Origin: Hoplostethus atlanticus
Lineage: Eukaryota > Chordata > Actinopteri > Trachichthyiformes > Trachichthyidae
Direction: 5' to 3'
Assembly (NCBI GenBank): GCA_034670405.1
Contig: JAXDDX010000046.1
Span: 124,001 to 188,000 of the forward strand
DNA length: 64,000 nt
Within the stretch, counting starts at the first letter, position 1. Every line of letters starts with the position of its first letter. A program made the position numbers and the translations under genes. The notes under the pieces were generated by a model, which saw only the letters and a program-made list of their open reading frames with translations, searched no databases and was not told the DNA's origin. This document shows positions 28,224-39,400 of the stretch, piece by piece.

Positions 28224-28378
28224 GTACAGATGTCTAACAGACAACTTCATGTAGCACTAGTAATTTCTAAATGTCTTATTTGTTGTATTATTTTGAAAGG
28301 CTGCCTTTCTATACATTGTATTTATCTTTTCAGCAGTGCACATAAATCAAGTCTTTCAGAAATCAGGAATTTTCACAA

Positions 28379-28384
28379 AATAAA
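28379..28384 (+). terminator. adgrl4 polyadenylation signal (distal candidate)
   Basis: AATAAA about 280 bases after the adgrl4 stop codon, an alternative to the signal at 28218-28223. Confidence 0.4.
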
Positions 28385-30180
28385 TTCTAGTCACACTGGA
28401 AACTAACTTGTATATTTTCAGTTTCATTCAATTCCTTTGCAGTTGTCTTCATTACACTCCAAATTTCATATACAACCGGTTTTCTCACTGCTTGTTGGAT
28501 CCTTTCTTGTGTGTTAAATTGATTTGTAAATTATTAAAAGGAGTATGGCGAACAGGCATGTACCTCTGCTTCTAGCTTCTTTTAAGTGCAAAATCAGTTG
28601 CCTTGTATAATGCAATCTTTCACATTCTCTTCCTAAAGAACATTACGACAATCCAGTGTACAATATACAAAGCACAACGAGTTGCAAGGGCTTCTTCCAT
28701 TCTCTCACCCAGCAACATGGCAGTCAGCAGCTAAGCCAATGGCCCCATCTACTGGACATAGTGAGGAACTCTCTTTCCACTGGGGCCAAAAGCCTTGGGA
28801 CTTTGGCACAAGAACTCAAGCCTGGGTAGCAAGCACAAGGACTAAATTTCTTCCTGTGTTCCCACTGAGAAACATTGCCCATAACCATAATAATCCTAAT
28901 TACCAGCCTAATTCCTGTCCAACAGAGTGGTGTAGAGAGTAGGGACCTCACCTGAGTCAGCAGGGTTGGGCTGCAATATTGGAGTTCACTCTGAAGACTA
29001 CTTCACTGGCATATTTTAACTTCTCGTTACATTAAAAGTCCAGGTCTGGAGTCTTTTTTGATCTAGACTTGGACTTAGACTTTTGACCTAGCCCCCATAG
29101 TATAGGGCTCCTGCAGATGGATCTACATCTCTGTCGATCAAGAGACTCCTCACGCATTATTTTCACATTTGAAAAGATATGTACACTGTTTACTGCCTAT
29201 TCTGGTCTTGAAAAGTGGACAGAAACCTGGAGTTCAAGCGTCAGGTTTGTCCCACAGTGGAAAGCTGCTACTAGAAATGAACATGGTGACGTTCACGATA
29301 TTGCATCATATCACAACCTACAGTTGGAAGTCTACTAAAGTTTAAAATGAACTGCCTTAACCTAATTGATCTTGAAGTCACTCATTTCACTCCAAGGTTG
29401 TTACCAAATACACATAATGAAACTGTATGCAATAGAGCCCTCTACTGGCTGATGCTGAAACTAAAAATAAGTAAAACAGAAGATTAGGTAAAATGAGGAC
29501 GAGAAATTAAATTTGTATGATGGACCAGAGACCTGCCCCTTTAGTATAATCACACAAGGGATTGGTGCAATCATCTTGTAACCTGGAAAGACAGGAGGAA
29601 GAATAGGCACTCAAATGTGGCTGATTGCTGCTTGATGTCATCACCCTCAAGCTGCACAAATGGCTGTTTCTGTGGCCGTCTGGGTTCTTTATTGGGCCCC
29701 GGAGTCTGAGGCAGGAATAATTGGCATGAAGAGGAATGATTCACCACACTTTTTGACTTTGTTGAAGCCTGGAAGTGAGCTTTGTGATGCTACCAGGGGA
29801 AACTGGCATGGCTTATGGAGCAAGCCAGCCAGCATCTCCCATTGAGTGTATCCCTCCATTTACCTGTGAACATTTTGTTTACTCAATTCTGAGTAATTAA
29901 ATGTGCTTTCGACTTTGATTTATTTTTCTTGTAACATTTAAAACAAGCAAAGTTTCTAATTCTTCAGGTAAAATCACATCATGAATTTGCCTAATGTAAG
30001 CATAGCAAAGTTACTACTACAGCACCTTCTAGCATGCACAACTCTTGCAGTGATATAATTATACTTTATTAAAAAAAAAAAAATTGTTTCTATGACAACA
30101 GTGCTGGTTGCAAGGCTGAAAAAAGGTTTTGTAAGTCGATCGTTTAACAGAACTGTCTCAACTATTTATTTTTCATTATG
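28385..30180. other. Intergenic DNA between adgrl4 and vtg3
   Basis: No exon, RNA gene or clear repeat is recognised. Open frames at 28682-28942 and 29660-29845 have no homology and no splice context. The 3' part may hold vtg3 control elements. Confidence 0.5.
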
Positions 30181-30185
30181 TCCTT

Positions 30186-30282
30186 CACATGTGACTCATG
30201 TCACTCTGACAATGTCACTAGTCAAAATGTCTCTAGCACAGATTCTTTCACTGCACCTTTGTCCTCATGTTCTCATGTTTAC
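30186..30282 (+). promoter_or_regulatory. vtg3 upstream regulatory cluster (candidate)
   Basis: Within 100 bp lie a perfect E-box palindrome CACATGTG (30186-30193), an AP-1-like TGACTCA (30192-30198), an oestrogen-response-like palindrome (30199-30211) and a FOXA/HNF3-like TGTTTAC (30276-30282). Vitellogenin genes are driven in liver by oestrogen receptor with hepatic factors, so the combination is sensible. Each motif alone could occur by chance. Confidence 0.4.
30199..30211. promoter_or_regulatory. Imperfect oestrogen response element
   Basis: TGTCACTCTGACA is a perfect inverted repeat with a 3-base spacer. It differs from the consensus GGTCAnnnTGACC only at the outer base of each arm. It lies about 160 bp upstream of the vtg3 TATA box, a usual distance for vitellogenin EREs. 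Confidence 0.45.
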
Positions 30283-30368
30283 TTTAAACCAACTAAATGT
30301 CTAAACCAAAGCTGTGGCCTGCCCACAAGGATCTATCAAACATGTTTTCCCATTGAAAACAATGGCAG

Positions 30369-30376
30369 TATATAAA
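30369..30376 (+). promoter_or_regulatory. vtg3 TATA box
   Basis: TATATAAA stands 49 bases before the vtg3 start codon. It predicts transcription starting near 30400 and a 5' UTR of only about 15-20 bases, as is typical of vertebrate vitellogenin genes. Confidence 0.8.
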
Positions 30377-30417
30377 GGAAAAATCTGAAATGCTACCTCC
30401 CACTCTTGAATTTCACC

Positions 30418-33400
30418 ATGCAGGGGTTCCTCCTTTGTTGCCTTGTGGCCCTGGCCAGTAAGTTACACTGCTTTTGTTCTATTCTTTCAGTTCTTTATTT
30501 TACTTGGAAGGAAGGTTAACAAAATCATGCTATTATGCTTTTATTGGTGTTGCACAAACACCTTGTAACTAGTTTCAGTTCTACTTGTATTCTTTTTGAG
30601 AAGGTTTACACAATCCTTTATGGGTTGGGCACAACTCATCATGAAAGTCAGACAAATTAATGAATCTTTATAAAAGTTCTAAAATGATAATGTTGACCCT
30701 GTTTAACTTTTTTCTTACAATTTTAGCATGTGAAAGTCTCCATTATGGTGAGTCTGTTTTTATCTTCAAGAGAAAAATAAAATTGGATTTTTAAAGGCTG
30801 TCCATCATAAGTACAAATTGCATTATTTTGGTAATGTATTTCAGAGCCAGGCCTGAACCCTAACAAAACCTATGAGTACAAATATGAGGGAGTGGTGAAT
30901 TTTGGACGTGGCCTGCCAAACCTTGCAGAGTCGGGAGTGAGAATGACGTGCAAAGTCAAGATTGCTGGTGTGTCCCCACAAACCTTCATGCTTCAGGTAA
31001 GGGTAACACTTTAGAATAATGAAACTTTATAAGAGTTAATGATGAATTAATAAATAATAAGTTACACATATTATAAGTGATGTAACAGAGTAGTACATCA
31101 TTAGTAATGATGTGATGTTAAATTTGTTTAAATGTCTGATTCCTAACTATACTATAGTAATATGTGATATTTTGGTTAGACCTATATACAAATGATGATT
31201 ATTTGGTGATCATTAACAAATAATACTTTGAATTTATGGATGCTAAATTGTTGCACTGAACTGTTTTACTCATGTCTTATACATTGTGTACATTTGATGA
31301 AGCTCTGTTAGAAAGTTGCACAGCTGACCCTAATGCAAACTGTTCATCTTGTACAAAGATGTATAGGTTTTTTAAGCCATTTGTAAGCCTTAACTCTTCT
31401 TAAATATTTCTAATTCTTAATGAATATGTTGTAAATCCATTCATTGTTTGCTACTCATTAATAAAACATTTAATAAAAACTTTTCTAATCTAAAAGTGCA
31501 ACAGATAACCACCAGGATGAGGAAAAGTTAGAAATGACGATGCAGTGACAGCAATTCGCTATACTCATGGTAGCCATATTTGTTTTTTTAAGATTACATT
31601 TTGGGCATTTTTTTTTTTATTGGACAGATCTGAAAGTAGAGACAGGAAGCATTGGGGGAGAGACATGTTACAATAATCCCAGGCTGGATTCAAACCCAGG
31701 ACATCATGGTTACATTATATGTGCCTTAGACCAGTGAGCTACCAGGACACCCATAGCTGTCATGCTGTCCATTCTCTATACAAACTTTGTGTTGCATAGA
31801 GAATAGTTTTTCCTCTTTATTTAGTCATCTCAATACAAATATTTATTTAATTGGAGTCACATGAATGATGCAACTGCTCATGTCATTACCTGGTTCAAAG
31901 GTTTCAGATCTGGCCTTCAAGGAGTTCAATGGTTTCCCTGGGAAGAATTCCTTTGATGCCTCCCCAAAGCTCACCAAGCGCATCGCTGCCCAGCTTGTCA
32001 AACCCTTCATGTTTGAATATGCCAATGGACATGTTGGCAACATCCATGCTCCCGCTGAGATTTCTGACACTATTGTCAACATTGTGAGAGGGATAGTTGG
32101 TTTCTTCCAAGTCACTGTCAAGACCACCCAGAGAGTCTATGAGCTTGAGGAGGTATGTAGTGAAGTCACAACTGACCTTGGTGAGTTTTTCTTTGTGATA
32201 AAATATCTACAGTATTGGAAACATGTAATACGTTTTATTTTGTCTCAGGTTGGCATCCATGGATTATGCCAGAGTAACTATGTTATTGAGGAAAACATGG
32301 AAACAAAGGACATGATCATCACTCAAGTTGTTGATATCAATAACTGCAGGAAGAAAGCAGCAATCTATAGGGGAATGACTGCTGCTGTTGTCGACAAAAT
32401 ATCCAAAGAGGTCTGTTCAGATCCAGCTATCTGACCATAGCTGCATCTAATTCCACAATAATGAATGAGAAAGTATGTATAGGCAGTAGTCAAAACTCTT
32501 TTTGTTTGTTTCCACCAATCTAGAAAGGGGAATCGGTCTTTTCAAACGTGAGATATGTTTACACAGTCAAACCAACAGCAGATGGAGACGTCATTGCCAG
32601 GGCCCACGCCCTGGAGCGACAGCATTTCAGCCCCTTCAATGTAAAGGGCGGTAGCTTCGAGATGCAAGCAATGTAAGACAACAAAATATCCTCGCTTTCT
32701 GCCCACTCATCTCCAATGCTTACACAATGGATGCTTTTAAATGTCTTCTGCAGGAAAGAAATGGTGTTGCTTAGTGTGACTGACACAGTTGGAACCATCA
32801 CTGTTGGCCCCACGGAGAGGAAGGGCAGCCTGGTTTACAAGTTTGTGGATAATGAAGCCAATATTCCCATTATGATGCAAAACCTGGAAGACCCTGTGCC
32901 AAAGGTAATAATGATATTTTGGTGCTAGATAAATTTCACATTCATATAGCACTTTTCCAGAAAGTGGTTTCCTTATAAAATAAGGAATTAACAAATATAT
33001 AGGAACAATGATAAAAGATAAAAGGGGGATTCAATCAAATTAATGGATATGATGAAAACAAAGAATAAAGAAGATTCAAAAAAAGAGTGTTATATTATTA
33101 AAAGAAACTAAAGTTTCATCATTCATTATTTCTAAAATATAGTGGATCAATAAAAGTTGAATCAATTGGCCACTAAGGACCTAAGTTACCCACTATCCTA
33201 TCCCTAAACAGTGTGTATCTCTCATTTTGTAAAGCATCAGTTTTTCAAAGGGTGGATATCTCTTCTCTCTTTCTCTCCACAGGCTGTTGAAATGATCAAG
33301 CGTTTGGCTCAAGCTAATATTTACCAGATTGACAGTGCAACAACTGAAGATACCATTAGGGTGTATCAGCTCCTACGGGTGATTCCCTTCGAGGGCCTAG

Positions 33401-36400
33401 AGGCTATGTGGAAGCAATTTGAAGGAAATGAGGAGCACAGGTGAGCATGGTTATCACACAGCGGTGAGAAAATAAATATGAACCTTCTGCTCATTTTTGG
33501 TCCATTTACAATAATAAAGTAGGAAAGATTTCATCCCACAAGCCCCAATAAATATAAAGAATGTAACTTTTTCATTATTGAAAAAAAAGCATGAAAAAGT
33601 TATAAGACCATAGAATTAATGCTTAATCCATTTTATCTTCTTTCCCTTGTGGTTGTTAGACGCTGGTTTTTGGACATGATTGTTGAGGTCAACGATGCCA
33701 GGATCCTGAAGTTCCTGGAACTGCGGTTCAAGGCTGGAGATGTATCTGCCACTGAAGCCTTTGAAACCCTTCTACTGGCGTTTAACCATCTCCAGGCTAT
33801 TCCCGAGTTGGTTGAGATGGCAAAAGTGAGCTCTCACTGAGGAAATAGAAGTTATTTGCAGTGTAGAAAGAAATATTAAGGACATTGTTTCAGCATCAGT
33901 TGTAAGTAATAGAAAATATTTACTGTGAGAAACGGAGGTGAGAAGTCCAGAAAATTGTCTCTCATCCCCTTTATTGTCTCTCCTTTCCCAGGAGTTCCTG
34001 ACCATGCCCTTTAGTAAATCCAATCCATATCTGTGGCACACTGTGGTGCTTGCCTATGGTTCTCTGGTGTATAAGCACTGTTCCCATTATACACCTTGTC
34101 CACAAAATGCTGTTCAGGTAATCAAACAGAGCAATAAATATTTGAGACATCACATGCCAACGCAACAGTTCACTAGCCATTACTTTTTGTGGCATATGAT
34201 AAGGATTTAGCCTGTTAAAGCTTAAAATTAACCAATTCTACAGATGCCCTCACTGAAAGTCACTCTGGATAGTAACGTCATCTAAACGCCTAACATGTTA
34301 AATGTAAATGCTGTGGTGAATAATTGTTTATATCTGGTTAACATCCATGCTAGCCCCTGCTGGACATGGCCATGGATGGTCTGAAGACGGGCAGTGAGGC
34401 GGACATGGTCATCACTCTGAAAGCCCTGGGGAATGCGGGTCATCCAGGCAGCATTAAAACCATCATGCGCTTCCTCCCTGGAGTGGCTGCCAACCCCGTG
34501 GAGATCCCACCCCGCGTACTGAGTGCTGCTGTGCAGTCTATGAGACTCATAGCTGCCAGAGACCCTCACAGCGTAAGAAATACAGATGACAATAGTTCAT
34601 ATCTTGACTCTTGTCATTGTCATTTCAACCATGTACAGCAACACTGGAAGCTTTATAGATACCCAATTACCAAAGCAAAATAGTATGTATCTCTGTAAAC
34701 ATATGAATGCTAATAACATGCTCTGTATCCCATACTCAAGTTGCTGAAAAATCCATTCAGTTCAGAATAAGAGGGTATTCATACCATGCATGTTTGGAGT
34801 GGTTTATTCAAACTCGTCTAGAACACAGGCAGTCGTTTGACACTGAAGTAGCGAGGTGGAAAGTAAGGGTGTTGAGGTCAGGGTGGTTGATGTTGTTTTA
34901 GTTGTCTAACCTTAATCAGAGTTGTTTTACTTTACTATATAACCTTTTCATGTGAAGATCATGTGAAAATGGCATGTCCAATTCATGCCAGTGTCACATA
35001 ATCCTTTCATGGTGGAGGAACACTATTTGTGTTTCAAAGATCATGCTCATGTCACAGAATTTGTGAAACAGTGTTGGAGGACAATGAGATTTCATACCAA
35101 ATTCATCCCCACCGTAGGCAGTAGAATACATAAACCAAAGACCTGGCCTTCTGGATCGCTTATAACTATCATACTACTGCTTTCAGGTCCAGGACATCAC
35201 CATGAACCTATTCATGCAAAAGGACCTCCCCACGGAGGTACGCATGCTGGCCTTCATGGCCCTGATTGACACTAAGCCCTCAATGGCTCTGGTGTCCACA
35301 GTGACTTCACACCTACTGGAGGAGAAAGACCTCCATGTTGCTAGTTTTGCATATTCCTACATGACAAGCTTGGCCAGATCCACCACTCCAGACAATCACT
35401 TCCTGTGAGTATAACGATGACGGATGTTTATCACATTTCTTATGAGATTTAATGGTCTCCTCTTTTGATTTTTATCATTGAAACTTTCTTTATGTGGTCT
35501 CTGCCGTAGCTCAACAGCCTGCAACGTAGCTGTGAAAATCCTGGCCCCTAAATTTGGTCGACTGAGCTATCACTACAGCAAAGCTATGCGCATGGACTGG
35601 TTTAATGGTATATTCAAGCAGAGTAGTGCATCTGTAAATTGAACCAGTTTCTTGGATTGGATTCTCTGAAAACTTTCTTTTTTTTGGTCTTTTTCCATCC
35701 AGACGATTTCCTAATTGGCACAGCCACAGAAGTCTTCTTGCTAAGAAGCGCAACAAGTGTCTTCCCTACTGACATCATGGTGAAAGGAAAATTCCACTTC
35801 ATTGGTAGAATTCTGCAACTTCTGGAGGTACAATGAAGTTCAATACTTTACCATTATATCCTTTGTTTAAGATAATGGCTCTACCCTCTCTTAAATAATA
35901 CTTCATAACTTCATATATCATTTTACAAGACACAAGTTAAAAAGTATTGTTTGTGGATACTGAAATATTTGTGGATCGTGGTACATATTTGTGGATTGTC
36001 TCCTGTGGCTTATGTATATTAAAGTCCAATAAAAACTTCCATACTTTTCCACCTAAAGCTCGGTATACGTGCTGAAGGAATTAAGGAACTGTTTGGCAAC
36101 AACATTCCTGGATTAAAAGGAGATTTTAGTTTCAGTGACCTCCAGGCTATTTTCAATGTGGTGAGTTTTCAAGGCAAAATTATCACAACTGTAATACTCT
36201 TGATGTGTCAGTGACTTGAGGTTCAGCTTCTTTGTTTAGTCGAATAATAAAACCGTGTCATTTTCAGCTCCAAAACTGGGAGACGTTGCCCAAAGACAAG
36301 CCTGTTCTGTCTGCCTATGCGCGGGCCTCTGGACAAGAGTGGTTATTTGCTGATTTGAACAAAGAGTTCATTCAGACTCTCATCAAGGTGAGACGAAGGC

Positions 36401-39400
36401 ATCATCATAATCAATTAACCAAACAATCATGATCAAATTTATCAATAAAACCCTAATAATGGCCCTTGTTTTAGCACTTTCCAGCCAGAACTATTGTTGC
36501 TGGAATGAAATCACATCAGTAGGGAAACAAGGAAGGATGCAAATCTGATTGGGTGTTGACACGAAAAACTGTCCTCGGCCCACAAGCTTGTTGATCATGT
36601 TGTTCGCAGTGTGAGTGCATGGTTAGTTACACGATGTCATGCTGCATGCAAAACATATTGCATGCTGCTCTCCTGTGATTGTACTTCGATACAGGCTGCC
36701 AGTCCTTCTGCAGGCAAAGAAAGCCCTGTCTGGGGTATGATTGAAAATCTTAAGAGGGGCATTTCATGGCACCGGACCAAGCCTTTCCTGATCTTCGAGA
36801 CTCGCTATTTTCAAGCTACCACCCTGGGTCTCCCACTGGAGATCAGCAAATATTATGAAACAGTCAATGCCATCACAGTTAATGGTGAGGACTCAAATCC
36901 TACAGGATAGGAGCACTGTCAAATCAATATTGATCAATCATGAAAATCATCAATTTAATTTGATCTAAACCATTAGCAAATGTTTTGTCTTATGTAGCCA
37001 AGGCTGCAATAAATCCACCACTAACTGAGCACCTTGGACAACTCCTGACTTCTGAAATTTCATTGGAGACGGACGGTTTTATTGGGTAATTATATTCAAT
37101 GTTCAATGATTTTGATAGAGACACTGGATATATTTAGACACATGATTGGAAACCTACCAAGTTATTTGAAAAGAGAGCTTAACAAGAAACCAGTCTACAT
37201 CTCTCTACAGTGCCATTTTGTATATGAATGCATCCTTATTGTACTGTAGAGTTGTTATTTAATTCAAATCTATTTCATAGTTTCACCAAGGACTTTTGGG
37301 TTTTCCACGGGATCAACACAGAGCTGTTCCAGTGTGGTGCTGAGCTGAAGAGCAAATTTCCAATCGCCATCCCATGGAAGTTTGCCGCTAAAATTAATAT
37401 CAGAGAAAAGAAATTTGAACTTGACCTCCCCCCTTGGAATAAAGAGTTGGAACTCCTCTCAGTCAAGTATGTTTAGCAGTTATGTTATGCAATTATGTTA
37501 TGCAATTAAGTTATTTGCAAGCTATCCACAATGCAGCCAATATGCCAAATTGAAGAATTCCACTTTCCCTTTCCATCCAACAGTTCCAATGTGTATGCAG
37601 TCTTTAGGAACATTGAGGAGCCAGCTTTGGCTAAAATTACCCCAATGATGCCCAACAGCATTGGATCGAATGATGAAGTCGGTCATGCGGGCCCCACAAT
37701 AGTGAATTCTGAGTCAAAACAGGTACAATCATCAGCCTTAGGAAGAGATTAGGAATTCAACTCAGCTGCTGAAGATTCACAGAAGTTAAGAAAGACTAAT
37801 ATCTCAGATTTTTCTCATCAAACAGATGCTTCCATCAAACATCTGGCATCCGAGAGCAAAGATGTGCACTGAGAGTAACATTTACGGAGCAGGTCTCTGC
37901 ATCGAATCTGAGTTGAAAAGAGAGTATTACCGAGAGGAGTACCCCCTGTACTATTTCCTGGGATACACCCACTTCGCATGCAAACTTATCCCAGGTATAC
38001 ACAACAAGTTCAATCAGTTTAATCTCTAGGTGCATTTACATGTGCTAGGAATTTGCCTTGGTGGCTTGGTGTACATAACGTCAATTCAGCAAAGCAAAAA
38101 GATACTAACAGATCCAAGATATATTTTAGACTTCTATAGTTGATGCAGCACAGAAGCACTATAATTTTATCGATATTATGTGGATGGCTATGCAGGTTTA
38201 ACATGTATCACATATGAGGTACATTTCTTTTTTGCTATATTACCCCATACACTTTCATTAGTCCAAGCAGTCAAACCTGTTGACAAAATCCACATTGAGG
38301 TTAATGCTGGACCGAGCAGGCATCCAATGAGTGTACGCCAACTGCTTGAAACTCTGAGGAGGCTTTCCAAGGTATTTGGCTACACTTTCACAGTTATTAT
38401 CACAACACCTGTTCTGTCATTTTTCCATTCAAATTCTACTAATCCTTATTTGTGTTTACAGGAAGCCACCAAGCAATTAATCCTGTCCTCTGGTTCTGGT
38501 TCCTCAAGTAGAAGAAGTACTTATCACAGCCATCATGACATCATAACAGAAGTACGCTAAATGTACTCTACAAAAGAGTGTTTTAGCAGTTTTAGACTAC
38601 ATCCACATTAAGCTGGTTAAATTTGAAAATGCATACTTATCTCTCCGTTTTGGCCTCCCGTCCACACTAGGGCGGCGTTTTTACCCCCCCAAAATGAAGC
38701 TTTTCGAAAACGCTCTCCCAAGTCGATAAATTTGAAAACGACTTTCAAAAACGATTTCACGTTTCACTGCTTGTTTTCAAGCGATAAATGTTTTCACATT
38801 TACAGGGCTTAGTGTGGACATACTCTTAGTGAATTCACCTGCTGTAGTGTTTGGTTGGAATGAACACCTACCTTCTCTCAGCCCTCCATTCCACAACTGC
38901 CCGTCCCTGCTTCATGGGAAACATCAGCACAGCTGAAACAACATTTTTAACAATCCGATTGCTTGGCTAAAACTGCCCATTATATAAAGTGAAACATGAG
39001 TTGACTGCCTTTCCCTGCCATAAAGCATGATGCAATGCTAGCCTGTACCTTGTAACTAGCCGCATCTCCATTATACCCAGTGGTTCTCAAGCTTTTCCAG
39101 TCATGCCTAGCCTGATATTCAGACTTAATGGCCATTTTATTTTGTTTCACACTTCATTATTAAGTCTGACGGTACTTCCAGTTTGACAGATTTAATAGAG
39201 GGGCATTGCCACAAGCATTGCCAAGGACCAAGTCCTCAGGAAATCCCACTATCCCATAACCAATCATAAAAGGCTTACATACATTCTTCTGTATGTTTGG
39301 TGTCATTGATGAGCGACACTGACTGATTTCAGCTAACCAGCTAGCTCGCTAACTGAAAAGACATTGCAATGTTCACCGATTCTATACAAAGTAGCCTACC

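Noticed and set aside
31843..32127. 94-codon minus-strand open frame opposite vtg3 exon 4
   Set aside because: It is an antisense shadow. The plus strand encodes conserved vitellogenin N-terminal sequence with correct splice phases.
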